From the NCBI GenBank assembly GCA_023386495.1, contig JAEWJS010000127.1:11674-75673 (forward strand): DNA of 64,000 nucleotides, read 5' to 3'. Position 1 is the first letter of the stretch; each line of letters begins with the position of its first letter. Source of the DNA: Bacillota bacterium. GTDB taxonomy: Bacteria; Bacillota; Bacilli; Paenibacillales; Paenibacillaceae. The notes under the pieces are model-generated. The model searched no databases and had not been told where the DNA came from. It worked only from the letters and a program-made list of their open reading frames with translations. Of this stretch, positions 7,679-17,790 are shown piece after piece. A program made the position numbers and the translations under genes.

Positions 7679-9100
7679 TTACAAGGTATGCGCCGATTCT
7701 TTAAAAATGCGCCCTCGCTGCTCATAGGATTGAAACATATCCCAGCTTGCGCATGCAGGAGACAGCAGCACGACATCCCCTTCCTCCGCGATCGCGGCGG
7801 CTTCCCGCACGGCTTGCCGCAAGGTCGAATCGGCGTCCTCACAAGGATCGACCGTTACGACCGACTCTAAACCCGCCAGCTTCGCGACATGGGCCAGCTT
7901 CTCCCGCGTCTCGCCGAACGCGACGATTCCCTTCAGCCGTTCGCTGAAGATCGGCAGAAGATCCATGTAGTCGGAGCCGCGGTCGAGACCGCCGGCGAGC
8001 AGCACGATCTTCCCCTTCACCGAACGAATCGCCATCGTGGTCGCCGTCGCGTTCGTATCCTTCGAGCTGTTGTAATACGCGACGCCGCCCACATTCCGCA
8101 CGTACTCGAGACGGTGCTCGACGCCGCGGAACTGCCGAAGCGGCTCAGCCAGCTTCTCCAGCGGCGCGCCGGCCGCCACGCAGATCGCTACAGCGGCAGC
8201 CGCATTGGCCGCATTGTGACGTCCGGGAATGCCCAGCTCATGGACGCCCATCAGCGCGTGCGCGATTCCCTCTGAACGCCATACGAGCACACGCTCCGCC
8301 CCGTCATCGCTTTCCGAGTCCGGATACGGCGGATCGACGAACACGCCTTCCTCCAGCCGCTCCTTCACAGAGAACGGCAGCACCTTCGCCGCTGCCTCCG
8401 CCGCTAGACTCCTGACGGCGGGATCGTCCCAGTTCAGCACGGCCGTGTCGGCTGTTGTCTGACTCGCGAACAGCTTTGCCTTGGAGCGGTAATAATCGTC
8501 CATCGTGCCGTGATAGTCAAGATGCGTCTCGGCTATGTTCAGGAGCGCGGCGACGCGCGTCCGGAATGCCGACGTCCCCTTCAATTGGAAGCTGCTCAAC
8601 TCGACGACGAGCCAGTCGTCCTTGCCGGCTTCGACAGCCGCGTCTGACAACGGTCTGCCGATGTTGCCGGCCACGATCGGATGCAGCCCGGCTGCTTCCA
8701 GCATCTTGCCGACAAGCGTGGTCGTCGTCGTCTTGCCATTCGAGCCGGTGATGCCGATGATCGGCGCGTCCGTCAGCCAATAGGCGACTTCGACCTCCGT
8801 CACGATCTCGATGCCGAGCGCCGACGCCCGCTGGATCGGGTCTACCTTATACGGGATGCCCGGGTTCTTGACGAGCAGCGCCGTCTCCGGCGTCACAAGG
8901 TCTTCCGGATGGCTGCCGCATATCACACAAATGCCCAAAGCGGTCAATTCAGCCGCTTCGGGGCATAATTCAAGTTCTTTAAGATCGTTGACGACCACGT
9001 CGGCGCCTGCCGCGTGGAACACCTTCGCCACGCTGACGCCGCTCCGGGCCAAGCCGAGCACGACGACTCGGCGGCCCCGATATGTATCCGGATGTTTCAT
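7679..9100 (-). CDS. murD: UDP-N-acetylmuramoyl-L-alanine--D-glutamate ligase MurD
   Basis: MurD adds D-glutamate to UDP-MurNAc-L-Ala in the cytoplasm using ATP. The 473-aa protein has the N-terminal Rossmann-like segment VVVLGLARSGVSVAK, the Mur-ligase ATP loop GITGSNGKTTTTTLVG, the central ELSSFQL segment and the C-terminal domain with GLDRGSDYMDL and the closing LLSPACASWDMF segment, which is typical of MurD. It lies between mraY (27 bp upstream) and spoVE (46 bp downstream). Confidence 0.97.
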   Translation of the reverse strand: MKHPDTYRGRRVVVLGLARSGVSVAKVFHAAGADVVVNDLKELELCPEAAELTALGICVICGSHPEDLVTPETALLVKNPGIPYKVDPIQRASALGIEIVTEVEVAYWLTDAPIIGITGSNGKTTTTTLVGKMLEAAGLHPIVAGNIGRPLSDAAVEAGKDDWLVVELSSFQLKGTSAFRTRVAALLNIAETHLDYHGTMDDYYRSKAKLFASQTTADTAVLNWDDPAVRSLAAEAAAKVLPFSVKERLEEGVFVDPPYPDSESDDGAERVLVWRSEGIAHALMGVHELGIPGRHNAANAAAAVAICVAAGAPLEKLAEPLRQFRGVEHRLEYVRNVGGVAYYNSSKDTNATATTMAIRSVKGKIVLLAGGLDRGSDYMDLLPIFSERLKGIVAFGETREKLAHVAKLAGLESVVTVDPCEDADSTLRQAVREAAAIAEEGDVVLLSPACASWDMFQSYEQRGRIFKESAHTL

Positions 9101-9127
9101 GCTGCCACTCCTATCGATAGTTGCTTG

Positions 9128-10090
9128 TCAGAACGCTCCGCTGAGGAAGAGCCCGATTGCCGCAAGGATGATGCCGACCAGCCAGAACGAGGTGACGACC
9201 TTCCATTCCGACCAACCGGACAGCTCGAAATGATGATGGATCGGACTCATGCGGAAAATCCTTTTGCCGCGCAGCTTGAACGAGCCGATCTGCAGCACGA
9301 CCGACAGCATCTCGATGACGAACACCCCGCCGATGACCAGGAAGAGCAGCTCGGCCTTCGTCAGGATGGCCACGGCCGCGATGCCCCCGCCGATTCCGAG
9401 CGATCCCGTGTCGCCCATGAACACTTTGGCCGGATGCGCGTTAAAGACGAGGAAGCCGAGCACCGCGCCGATCATCGCCGCCGAGAATACGACCGATTCA
9501 TGCGCCGTAGCTTGCAGCGCCACGATCGTGAAGGCACCGAAGGCGATTGCGCTAATGCCGGACAGCAGCCCATCCACGCCATCCGTGAAATTGACGGCGT
9601 TGCTGATCGCGAACAGCATGAAGATCACGAACGGATAATAGAACCAGCTCAGCTCGATGCTCCAATCCGTACCCGGCAACGCCAGTGCCGTGCTGTGATT
9701 CATCCTGTAGAGCAGGAAGCACACGACCAAGGAGAAGAGCAACTGTCCGATCAACTTCTGCATCGCGGTCAAGCCCAGCGATCGCTTCAGCGCAATCTTG
9801 ATGTAATCGTCCAGGAATCCGACCAGTCCGAACCCGAGCGATGCCGTGATCAGCACCCAGAACTCCATCGTCCGGTCGGCAAATTTCAAGAATGAGATGA
9901 CGAACGCGACCATGATGATGATGCCGCCCATCGTCGGCGTCCCTTTCTTCTTCAGATGACTCTGCGGTCCGTCCGTGCGGATCTCCTGCCCGAACTTGAG
10001 CCTGCGAAGCAAGGGTATGAATAAGGGCCCTAACAGCACCGCCAGTAAAAAGGAAGCGCCTAGCGCGAACATGATGACTTTGATATCCAA
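9128..10090 (-). CDS. mraY: Phospho-N-acetylmuramoyl-pentapeptide-transferase MraY
   Basis: MraY is an integral membrane enzyme that moves phospho-MurNAc-pentapeptide from UDP to undecaprenyl phosphate, making lipid I. The 320-aa protein shows about ten membrane helices and the family motifs KKKGTPTMGGI, FLDDYIK with the Mg-binding aspartates, NAVNFTDGVDGL, and MGDTGSLGIGG, ending near SPIHHHFELSGWSE, the histidine motif. All are intact. It lies 12 bp after murF. Confidence 0.98.
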   Translation of the reverse strand: MDIKVIMFALGASFLLAVLLGPLFIPLLRRLKFGQEIRTDGPQSHLKKKGTPTMGGIIIMVAFVISFLKFADRTMEFWVLITASLGFGLVGFLDDYIKIALKRSLGLTAMQKLIGQLLFSLVVCFLLYRMNHSTALALPGTDWSIELSWFYYPFVIFMLFAISNAVNFTDGVDGLLSGISAIAFGAFTIVALQATAHESVVFSAAMIGAVLGFLVFNAHPAKVFMGDTGSLGIGGGIAAVAILTKAELLFLVIGGVFVIEMLSVVLQIGSFKLRGKRIFRMSPIHHHFELSGWSEWKVVTSFWLVGIILAAIGLFLSGAF

Positions 10091-10102
10091 TTGCGACTCC
10101 CC

Positions 10103-11518
10103 CTAACTGCCCTGCAATGCTTGGACGATTTCTTCCATGCGCATGCCGCGCGATCCTTTGACAAGCACAAGATCATTCGGCTTCATATGGTCTTTCAAAT
10201 AGGCGGCGAGCGCCTCTTTCGTCTGAAAATGGATGACCTTGTCCGTACCGAGCTTCACGGCGGCTCCTTCCGCCGTATGGCGTGAACGCTCGCCGAACGT
10301 CAGCACCGCGTCTGCCTGCTCCGGACCGATCAATTCGCCGGTCTCGCGGTGCATGCGATCCTCGTCGGCTCCCAGCTCCAGCATGTCGCCGAGCACGATC
10401 CACCGCTGCCCGAAGCCGGTCAATTCGCCGACCAGATCGATCGCTGCGCGAACGGCCGTCGGATTCGCGTTGAAGGCGTCGTTCAGAATCGTAGCGCCGT
10501 TATACGCTTGGACCGTCTCGATCCGCATGGAAGTCAGCTTCACGGCCGCAAGCCCGCCGCGAATCTGCTCGGCCGTCATACCGCAGCGGCTGGCTAACGC
10601 GACGACAGCGAGCGCATTCGATACGTTATGCTTGCCCGGCACCGGGATCTTGAAGGCGCCTGCCAGCTTGGCCGCGGCTCCCGATGGGCGGACGGTAAAA
10701 GCCGATTCCTGCGCGCCGATGACGATCGAGCCGGCCGACCAGTCGTTGGCAATGCCTAAGCCGAACGTCTGCACCTGCAATTCGGCGATATTCGCCAAGC
10801 GGCTGACGCCTTCGGTCAAGAGCGGTTCGTCGCCGTTAATCAGCAGCAGACCGCCCGGCTTCACGCCGGAGGCGATCTCGAGCTTGGCCTTCGCGATTCC
10901 CTCGCGTGAGCCGAGCTGCTGCATATGCGCGTCTCCGATATTCGTAATGACCGCAATATCCGGCTCGGCGATGCCTGTCAGGAGCTCGATCTCGCCGAAG
11001 CCGCTCATGCCCATCTCCAGCACGGCGAATTCCGTGTTCTCTTCTATGTCGAGTATCGTGAGCGGCAACCCGATGTGATTGTTCAGATTGCCTGCCGTCT
11101 TATGCACAGAGAAGGCTGCCGCAAGCGTCGAAGCGGTCAGATCCTTCGTCGTCGTCTTGCCGTTGCTGCCCGTAATGCCGACGATGCGCGCGCGAAGCTC
11201 GCGCCGATAGCTTCTCGCGAGCTGCTGCAGCGCCGCGAGCGAGTCCTCCACCAGGAGGAGCGGTTTGCCTTCCAGCGCGTTCGGTACAGGTCTGTCCAAC
11301 TGCCAGACGGAAGCGGCCGCGCCGTTATTCAAGCATTCTTCCGCATAGGCATGGCCGTCGAACCGCGCGCCGATGAGCGGCACATACAAGCATCCGTCCG
11401 GCAATTGCCTGGAATCTCTGGATACGCCGGTCACGAGCTGATCCCGCGCACGCTCCGCAGCAGCATTGAGCGCTGCCCCGCACATGGCGGCCAGTTGTCC
11501 GATTGTTCGTCTGATCAC
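10103..11518 (-). CDS. murF: UDP-N-acetylmuramoyl-tripeptide--D-alanyl-D-alanine ligase MurF
   Basis: MurF adds the D-Ala-D-Ala dipeptide to the UDP-MurNAc-tripeptide. The 471-aa protein has the Mur ATP loop GITGSNGKTTTKDLTAS, the segment KTAGNLNNHIGLPLT that is diagnostic of MurF, EMGMSGFGEIELL, and NDAFNANPTAVRAAI. Its start overlaps the stop of murE by 4 bp, a sign of translational coupling. Confidence 0.97.
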   Translation of the reverse strand: MIRRTIGQLAAMCGAALNAAAERARDQLVTGVSRDSRQLPDGCLYVPLIGARFDGHAYAEECLNNGAAASVWQLDRPVPNALEGKPLLLVEDSLAALQQLARSYRRELRARIVGITGSNGKTTTKDLTASTLAAAFSVHKTAGNLNNHIGLPLTILDIEENTEFAVLEMGMSGFGEIELLTGIAEPDIAVITNIGDAHMQQLGSREGIAKAKLEIASGVKPGGLLLINGDEPLLTEGVSRLANIAELQVQTFGLGIANDWSAGSIVIGAQESAFTVRPSGAAAKLAGAFKIPVPGKHNVSNALAVVALASRCGMTAEQIRGGLAAVKLTSMRIETVQAYNGATILNDAFNANPTAVRAAIDLVGELTGFGQRWIVLGDMLELGADEDRMHRETGELIGPEQADAVLTFGERSRHTAEGAAVKLGTDKVIHFQTKEALAAYLKDHMKPNDLVLVKGSRGMRMEEIVQALQGS

Positions 11519-13005
11519 GGGTATCGTCTCCTTATCGCTTGTTCGGCAGTGAGCCGGTCATCGAAATCGAACGTTTCCTTCCCGATGATCTGATACGTCT
11601 CATGGCCTTTCCCCGCAATCAATACTACATCGCCAGGGCTTGCCATTTCAACCGCTTTTTCGATGGCGGTCCTGCGGTCTGCCAATAGCTCGTATCGGTC
11701 TGACGGAACGCCTGCCGCTTGCAGCCCCGCCTCGATATCCGCCAATATGGCAAGCGGGTCTTCCGTGCGCGGATTGTCCGACGTGACGATGACGCAGTCC
11801 GCATGCTCGGCCGCGATCCGGCCCATGATCGGCCGCTTCGTGCGGTCGCGGTCGCCGCCGCAGCCGAATACGCAGATGATGCGCCGTTCGGCGAATTCCT
11901 TCACCGCCTTCAGCACGTTATCGAGGCCGTCAGGCGTATGCGCGTAGTCCACGACGACCGCGAACGGCTGCCCGGCATTGACGGCTTCGACTCGGCCAGG
12001 GACTCCGGGAATCGCCTCGAGGCTTGCCTTCGCGTCCGCAAGCGGAACGCCCTCGATCAGAGCCGCCGTCAGCGCCGCAAGCGCGTTGTACACGTTGAAC
12101 TTGCCGACCATCCGCAGCGAGATGTCGCAGCTTCCGGCGAACGTGGCGACACGGAACGCCGTTCCGGCCGACGTTACGCGAATCGCCGTCGCGCGTACAT
12201 CCGCCTCGCCGTCAATGCCGTAGGTGATGACCTCAGATGCTGCCGCGCGGATGAAGTCCGGCGCCGCTTCGTCATCGCGGTTGATGACCGCGTATGCCCG
12301 CTTGGCATCATCCGCCGGATAATCGTTGCCCAGCCTGGCGAACAGCAGCTCCTTCGCCGCTCGATAACGCTCCATCGTCCCATGGTAATCCAAGTGATCC
12401 TGCGTCAGGTTCGTGAAGACGGCGGTGCGAAACCGCGTCCCCTTCACCCTGCCTTGCTCGAGCGCATGCGAGGACACTTCCATCGCGCAATGCGTGACGC
12501 CGGCATTCGCCATGTCCGCGAGGTAGCGCTGAAGCTCGAGCGCCTCGGGCGTCGTGCCGGACATCGGGAATGAGCGACCGTCATAACGCATCTCGATCGT
12601 GCCGATGACGCCTGGCCGCTTGCCCGCGTCCTGCAAAATACGCTCGATCAGGTAGGTGGTCGTCGTCTTGCCGTTCGTACCCGTAACGCCGATGGCAGCC
12701 AGCTTCCTGCTCGGGCTTCCGTAGAATCGGTCGGCCATCATCGCCATCGCGAGCCGGCAGTCCTTCACGATGATCTGCGGTACGGCGATATTCAGTTCCC
12801 GCTCGACGACGAGCGCGGCGGCCCCGCGCTCCGCGGCTGCATCCGCGTAATCATGTCCGTCTACCGTATGGCCAGGCAGGCAGATGAAGACATCGCCATG
12901 CTTCACCTTGCGCGAATCCGTCTGCAAGCCTCCCACTGCTATGTCTGGTCCTGTCCGGGTCGCGGTCAGCATCAGTCCCGCAAGCTCGCTTAGCTGCATG
13001 CCCAT
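11515..13005 (-). CDS. murE: UDP-N-acetylmuramoyl-L-alanyl-D-glutamate--2,6-diaminopimelate ligase MurE
   Basis: MurE adds the third stem residue to UDP-MurNAc-L-Ala-D-Glu. The 496-aa protein has GVTGTNGKTTTTYLIE as ATP loop, the TNLTQDHLDYHGTMERY segment, and the C-terminal motif SDNPRTEDP, in which the DNPR sequence is associated with meso-diaminopimelate specificity rather than lysine. This predicts A1-gamma peptidoglycan, as in most Bacillales. It lies 16 bp after spoVD. Confidence 0.97.
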   Translation of the reverse strand: MGMQLSELAGLMLTATRTGPDIAVGGLQTDSRKVKHGDVFICLPGHTVDGHDYADAAAERGAAALVVERELNIAVPQIIVKDCRLAMAMMADRFYGSPSRKLAAIGVTGTNGKTTTTYLIERILQDAGKRPGVIGTIEMRYDGRSFPMSGTTPEALELQRYLADMANAGVTHCAMEVSSHALEQGRVKGTRFRTAVFTNLTQDHLDYHGTMERYRAAKELLFARLGNDYPADDAKRAYAVINRDDEAAPDFIRAAASEVITYGIDGEADVRATAIRVTSAGTAFRVATFAGSCDISLRMVGKFNVYNALAALTAALIEGVPLADAKASLEAIPGVPGRVEAVNAGQPFAVVVDYAHTPDGLDNVLKAVKEFAERRIICVFGCGGDRDRTKRPIMGRIAAEHADCVIVTSDNPRTEDPLAILADIEAGLQAAGVPSDRYELLADRRTAIEKAVEMASPGDVVLIAGKGHETYQIIGKETFDFDDRLTAEQAIRRRYP

Positions 13006-13021
13006 TCCTCCATCCTACTCG

Positions 13022-14977
13022 CTATTCTTCATTATGACCGTGATTATGATTTTCAGGCGTCTCCTGTCCCAAATAGATGCGAATCGTCGATCCGCGATCC
13101 ACCCGCTCGCCCGCCGCAGGCGCTTGCCGGATGACGACGGTGCCCGAACCTGCCGTGGACAGGTTGAAGTTCATGTTCAGATCCTCGTAAATTTCGCTGA
13201 CCGTCTTGCCTACCAGATTCGGCACGACAGCGATCGGCGTCTCGCCGTACTTGTAATCTCGCTCCACCTGCTCCTTGCGCGGCTCGATGCCCAGATGCAC
13301 GAGCGCATCGGCCATGATGTTGCGGACGATCGGTGCCGTTACGACGCCGCCGAACTGGATGCCCTTCGGGTTGTCGACCGCGACATAGACGATCAGCTGC
13401 GGGTCGTCAGCCGGCGCGAAGCCGATGAACGATACGATATGCTCATTCGGCGAATACCTGCCGTTAATGACCTTCTGCGCGGTACCCGTCTTCCCGCCGA
13501 CACGGTAGCCGTCGATGAAGGCGTTGCGTCCGGTACCCTTCGCCACGACGCTCTCGAGCGCCTCGCGTACCTGCTGCGACGTCTCGGGCGAGATCACTTG
13601 CCTCACCTTCTCCGGCTCGACCTGGTCGACGACCTCGCCTGTCAGCGGATGCACCCAAGCCTTGGCTACATGCGGCTTATACAGCGTGCCGCCGTTGATC
13701 GCCGCGGACACGGCCGTGATCTGCTGGATCGGCGTTACGGACACGCCCTGCCCGAACGCCGTCGTGGCCAGCTCGACCGGTCCGACTTGGCTCGGCTTGA
13801 ACATAATGCCGTTCTCTTCGCCGCGCATGTCGATTCCCGTTTTCGTGCCGAAGCCGAAATCCTTGATATACTTGAACAGCAAGTCCTTGCCCAGACGCTG
13901 CCCCAGCGTGACGAATCCGGGGTTGCACGAATTTTCCACGACTTGCAGGAACGTCTGGCTTCCGTGGCCGCCTTTTTTCCAACACCGCAGTCTTGCGCCG
14001 CCTACCTCGATCGCGCCGGGATCGAAGAACGTCTCCTTATGCAGGTCGACCTTCTTCTCCTCAAGCGCCGCCGAGAGCGTAATGATCTTGAACGTCGAGC
14101 CCGGCTCGTACGTCATCCAGATCGGCAAGTTCCGGTTATAAATCTCTGAGGGCACCTCGCGGAATCGATCCGGCACATACGCCGGCCGGCTGGCCATGCC
14201 GAGCACCTCGCCGTTCTTCGGATTCATCGCGATCGCGATGATGCTATTCGGCTCATGCTGGGCCATCGCTTGATCCAGCTCGCGTTCGATAATCGACTGT
14301 ACGCCCATATCGAGCGTCAGCTGCAGATTGAGCCCATCTTTCGGCGCTTGGTACGTGTCCGAGGAGCCCGGCATCTGCCGCCCTTTCGCGTCGGAGAGGA
14401 ATGACACGCTTCCGTTCATGCCGCTCAGCATCTTGTCGTACGTGAGCTCGACGCCGGTGAGCCCTTGGTTGTCGATGCCGGTGAAGCCCAGCACGTGCGC
14501 GGCCAGCGAGCCGTACGGATTGTAACGCTTATTGTCTTCGGCTACAACGATGCCCGGAAGGCCGAGTTCGCGGATGTGCTGCGCTTTGTCCGTCGAGATT
14601 TTTCTGCCTCCGGGCTGGATGCGTACGATGAGTTCGCGCTTCGTAATGAGCTTGTAGACGGTCTCCTTCTTCATGTCGAGCGCTTGCGCCAGCTTGGCCG
14701 CCGTATTGTCGGCGTCCTTCACCTGCGCAGGAATCGCCATGACCGTAGGCGAGCTGATATTGTAGGCCAGCGGGGTGCCGTTGCGATCCTGGATCTCCCC
14801 CCGCTTGGCCGAGAATGGAATGTTGCGCCTCCACGAATCCTCGGCACGCTCCGCAAGCGCCTTGCCTTCCCACAACTGCACGTAGCCAAGTCGGAACGCC
14901 AATGCCAAGAAGGCGACAGCCCCCCCGATCAGAATGAATAGCAAGCGCCGCCTGACCGTCACTCCCGATACTCTCAT
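13022..14977 (-). CDS. spoVD: Sporulation-type class B penicillin-binding protein SpoVD
   Basis: This is a class B transpeptidase, paired in B. subtilis with SpoVE for spore cortex synthesis. The 651-aa protein has a short cytoplasmic tail, one membrane helix (about residues 11-30), a dimerisation domain and a transpeptidase domain. The active-site motifs are intact: Ser294 in STFK, SCN at 350-352, and KTG at 496-498. A single PASTA domain follows at roughly 585-645, then a histidine/asparagine-rich tail (ENHNHGHNEE). The single PASTA domain and the position directly after pbpB match spoVD. Vegetative use cannot be excluded from sequence. Confidence 0.92.
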   Translation of the reverse strand: MRVSGVTVRRRLLFILIGGAVAFLALAFRLGYVQLWEGKALAERAEDSWRRNIPFSAKRGEIQDRNGTPLAYNISSPTVMAIPAQVKDADNTAAKLAQALDMKKETVYKLITKRELIVRIQPGGRKISTDKAQHIRELGLPGIVVAEDNKRYNPYGSLAAHVLGFTGIDNQGLTGVELTYDKMLSGMNGSVSFLSDAKGRQMPGSSDTYQAPKDGLNLQLTLDMGVQSIIERELDQAMAQHEPNSIIAIAMNPKNGEVLGMASRPAYVPDRFREVPSEIYNRNLPIWMTYEPGSTFKIITLSAALEEKKVDLHKETFFDPGAIEVGGARLRCWKKGGHGSQTFLQVVENSCNPGFVTLGQRLGKDLLFKYIKDFGFGTKTGIDMRGEENGIMFKPSQVGPVELATTAFGQGVSVTPIQQITAVSAAINGGTLYKPHVAKAWVHPLTGEVVDQVEPEKVRQVISPETSQQVREALESVVAKGTGRNAFIDGYRVGGKTGTAQKVINGRYSPNEHIVSFIGFAPADDPQLIVYVAVDNPKGIQFGGVVTAPIVRNIMADALVHLGIEPRKEQVERDYKYGETPIAVVPNLVGKTVSEIYEDLNMNFNLSTAGSGTVVIRQAPAAGERVDRGSTIRIYLGQETPENHNHGHNEE

Positions 14978-15003
14978 GCTTGACCTCCTCCGAATCCGGC
15001 TGT

Positions 15004-15062
15004 TCTCTAACGTGCGATCCGCACCTCTTTCAGCCTATTCGGACGAGGTGTCCGTTAGAACG
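15004..15062. repeat. CTAACGGAC-type inverted pair between pbpB and spoVD
   Basis: CTCTAACGTGCGATCCGC (from 15005) on the plus strand faces CTAACGGACACCTCGTCC on the minus strand (ending near 15058). The pair belongs to the same family as the repeats at 4701-4887, which have the same CTAACGGAC head. It fills most of the 113-bp gap between pbpB and spoVD. Confidence 0.5.
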
Positions 15063-15090
15063 AGCCCTCCAAGGAGCCAAGCGCCCTCCA

Positions 15091-17340
15091 TCAATCTTGG
15101 TCTGTCTCTCCGTTCTCTGCCTGCGCATCTTGCTCGTCTTGTCCATCCTGTCCGTCCGCGGCTTCACCCTCGCCATCCGCCTCTTCGGGTTCAGGCAGCG
15201 ACGTTATGCCCGGCGGCTCGAGCACCAGCTTCAGTACCCGTTCGCCTTGGGCCGATGCCAGAATCTGATTCTCCACGAAACCCTCGCCTTCGGCCACGCA
15301 TTTCAAGCCCATGAGCGAGCATACTTCGAGCGCGTCCCGCAGCGACAGCCCGCGAAGATTCGGCACGGCCAGCTTCGACCGTTCCTCCGTAATCAGATAG
15401 ATTCGTCCGCCCTGCGGCATTTGCGTCCCTGCCCGCGGAATTTGCTGCAGAACGGTCGAGCCCTTGCCCACGGTCTCATAGCTGAGTCTCCATGCCTTAA
15501 GCTCCTCCGTCGCTTGCGTCAAGGCCAATTCCGTCACGTCTGGCGCCTTCACGGACAACTCCTGCTTCCGCACCTCTTCGGCCTTGACTGCATTGTTAGG
15601 CGCTACACCCATATGCCGCAGACTCTGCAGCACGATCTCCTTGAACACCGGCGCAGCAGCCGAACCGCCGCCGGCCAATGAGTCGTTCGGTTCGTCGACG
15701 ACGACGTAGACGACGATCTTCGGATTCTCCACCGGCGCGTAGCCGATGAACGAGACGACGAATTTGTCATCCGCATATTTCCCGTCGACAACCTTCTGCG
15801 CCGTCCCCGTCTTGCCTGCCACCCGGTAGCCTTCCAGATAGGCATTCTTGCCGGTTCCGATCTCCCGGTCGGATACGACTTGCTCCAGGTATTCGCCAAC
15901 CTTGTTCGCCGACGCCTTCGAGATGACCTGTCGCACAACCTTCGGCTCGATCTTCGTTTTCTCGCCTGTCACGGGGTCCTCGATCGCCTTCACGAGATGC
16001 GGCTGCATCAGCTTGCCACCGTTCGCGACGGCCGCAACCGCAGCAACCTGCTGGATCGGCGTGACCTGCACGCGGCCTTGTCCGTAAGTCAGCGTTGCTC
16101 GCTCTGTCGCATACCTCGGCGCGACCGATCCGGCTATTTCGCCGCCTAGCTCGACACCCGTCTTTTGGCCAAAGCCGAAGTTATTGATGTAGCCCATCAG
16201 CGTGTTCGTTTCCATCTTCTCATAGCCAAGCTTGACGAACGCAACGTTACTCGAACGCTTCAAGCCCTCGAGGAATGTAATCTCTCCCCAGCCACCGCGC
16301 TTATGGTCGCGCAGCGGACTGCCAGAGACCGTCACGCTGCCCGACATGTACGTTTCATTGGGATTGAAGACGCCCTCCTCGACTGCAGCAGCGAGCGTCA
16401 CGATTTTGAACGTCGAACCCGGCTCTAACAGACCTTTAATTCCATAGTTAAAATCATTCCCAGGCTCTGTCTCCCAGTACACGTTCGGATTATAGCTCGG
16501 CAGCGTCGCCATGCCCAGGATCTCCATCGTGTTCGGATCGGCCGCGATTGCGGTAATGCTCTTCGGCTCGTACTTCTCGTACGCTTCCTTGATCGCGATC
16601 TCGATGTAGGATTGAATCTCGGTGTCGATCGTCAGCTGCACGTTCTTGCCGTCGCGCGCCGGGATGTACTCGACGTCCCCGTTCGAGAGCTGCACCCGGT
16701 TGCCGTCGCGCTCGTACTTGATCTCGCCGTCGGAGCCGCGAAGCTGCTCGTCCAGCGACAGCTCAAGGCCGTTCATCGCTTCGCCGGCCTTGTTGACGTA
16801 GCCGATAATATGGGCGGCCATCGACTGCCTCGGATAGAATCGCTTCTGATCCTCCATCAGATAGATGCCGACGTCCTTCTCCTTCGTCTGCTCGCGCAGC
16901 TGCTCCCGGAAAGCGATGACGCGGTCCGCGAGCTCCTTGTCGATCTTCCAGCCCTCGTTCCTTACCTCGCGCTGTTGATAGAACTGGCCGTCCTTGTTTT
17001 TCTTCGTCACGATGTCGCGCAGCTCGCTCTCGGGCTTGGCCAGCATCGTGTGGAACTTGCTGACGATCTGATCCGCCAGTCCAAGCTCGTCGATGACTTT
17101 CGGACTCACCGCGATCGTGTACCCTGCAACGTCCATCGCCAATATTTTGCCGTCGCGGTCCGTGACCGTGCCGCGGACAGCTGGAATTTTCTCGAATGCC
17201 GACCATGTCTTCTTCGCCTGCTCGTACCAAAAGTCTGCGTTCACGACCTGGACGAAATAGACGCGACCGATCAGAACAACAAATAGGAGGGTCATGAGCC
17301 CCCCTATGAGCAATGTGCGAAGCTTTATGCGCTTAGTCAT
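15091..17340 (-). CDS. pbpB: Class B penicillin-binding protein PBP2B, divisome transpeptidase
   Basis: PBP2B cross-links septal peptidoglycan and is the divisome partner of FtsW. The 749-aa protein has an N-terminal membrane helix (about 9-31), a dimerisation domain, and a transpeptidase domain with Ser309 in STFK, SSN at 363-365 and KTG at 510-512. Two PASTA domains follow (roughly 610-665 and 670-730). It ends in a highly acidic Glu/Asp/Gln-rich tail rather than stopping after PASTA. The position just after ftsL supports the vegetative divisome role. Confidence 0.95.
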   Translation of the reverse strand: MTKRIKLRTLLIGGLMTLLFVVLIGRVYFVQVVNADFWYEQAKKTWSAFEKIPAVRGTVTDRDGKILAMDVAGYTIAVSPKVIDELGLADQIVSKFHTMLAKPESELRDIVTKKNKDGQFYQQREVRNEGWKIDKELADRVIAFREQLREQTKEKDVGIYLMEDQKRFYPRQSMAAHIIGYVNKAGEAMNGLELSLDEQLRGSDGEIKYERDGNRVQLSNGDVEYIPARDGKNVQLTIDTEIQSYIEIAIKEAYEKYEPKSITAIAADPNTMEILGMATLPSYNPNVYWETEPGNDFNYGIKGLLEPGSTFKIVTLAAAVEEGVFNPNETYMSGSVTVSGSPLRDHKRGGWGEITFLEGLKRSSNVAFVKLGYEKMETNTLMGYINNFGFGQKTGVELGGEIAGSVAPRYATERATLTYGQGRVQVTPIQQVAAVAAVANGGKLMQPHLVKAIEDPVTGEKTKIEPKVVRQVISKASANKVGEYLEQVVSDREIGTGKNAYLEGYRVAGKTGTAQKVVDGKYADDKFVVSFIGYAPVENPKIVVYVVVDEPNDSLAGGGSAAAPVFKEIVLQSLRHMGVAPNNAVKAEEVRKQELSVKAPDVTELALTQATEELKAWRLSYETVGKGSTVLQQIPRAGTQMPQGGRIYLITEERSKLAVPNLRGLSLRDALEVCSLMGLKCVAEGEGFVENQILASAQGERVLKLVLEPPGITSLPEPEEADGEGEAADGQDGQDEQDAQAENGETDQD

Positions 17341-17349
17341 GATGTCACC

Positions 17350-17751
17350 CTATTCTTTCATTGCGGTCTGGCTGGAACCTGCCCCGAGCTCGACGGAGAT
17401 TACCGGCTGATCGTTATGCACCATGCCTTCGAGCAGCGCCTTCTCCCGAATCGTGCCCGGATCGCTGAGCATCTCTACTTTTTTCTGCAGCTCTTTGATC
17501 TGAACGTTCATCTCTTCGTATTGCGTAGTCATCTGCTTGATCTCGAGATTCATCTGATAGATTTGCGCGTAGCGGTTAATGATAACCCCGGCTACAATGA
17601 CGCACATGACGACCGTGAAAAGATACAGCAACTTCTCCTGAACGGGGATCGTTTTGCGGCGTACGGCGGTTTTCGCGGTTCGTTCGGGCTGTCGCTTCTG
17701 CTCCGTCCGTTTCTGCGGCTGCATCGCTAGGTTGCCGTGCATGTAAGCCAT
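17350..17751 (-). CDS. ftsL: Cell division protein FtsL
   Basis: FtsL is a small bitopic protein that forms a coiled-coil complex with DivIC and DivIB. The 133-aa product has a basic cytoplasmic tail, one membrane helix (about residues 47-65, KLLYLFTVVMCVIVAGVII) and a heptad-type coiled coil (MNLEIKQMTTQYEEMNVQIKEL). The start at 17751 (MAYMHGN) has GAGAGGGG 7 nt upstream; a longer open frame to 17874 runs into the dispersed element and is not believed. Identity rests on topology and position between rsmH and pbpB, since the family is poorly conserved. Confidence 0.9.
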   Translation of the reverse strand: MAYMHGNLAMQPQKRTEQKRQPERTAKTAVRRKTIPVQEKLLYLFTVVMCVIVAGVIINRYAQIYQMNLEIKQMTTQYEEMNVQIKELQKKVEMLSDPGTIREKALLEGMVHNDQPVISVELGAGSSQTAMKE

Positions 17752-17790
17752 GGTATTACCCCTCTCTAATATCGTATTCGGTAGGTTCAA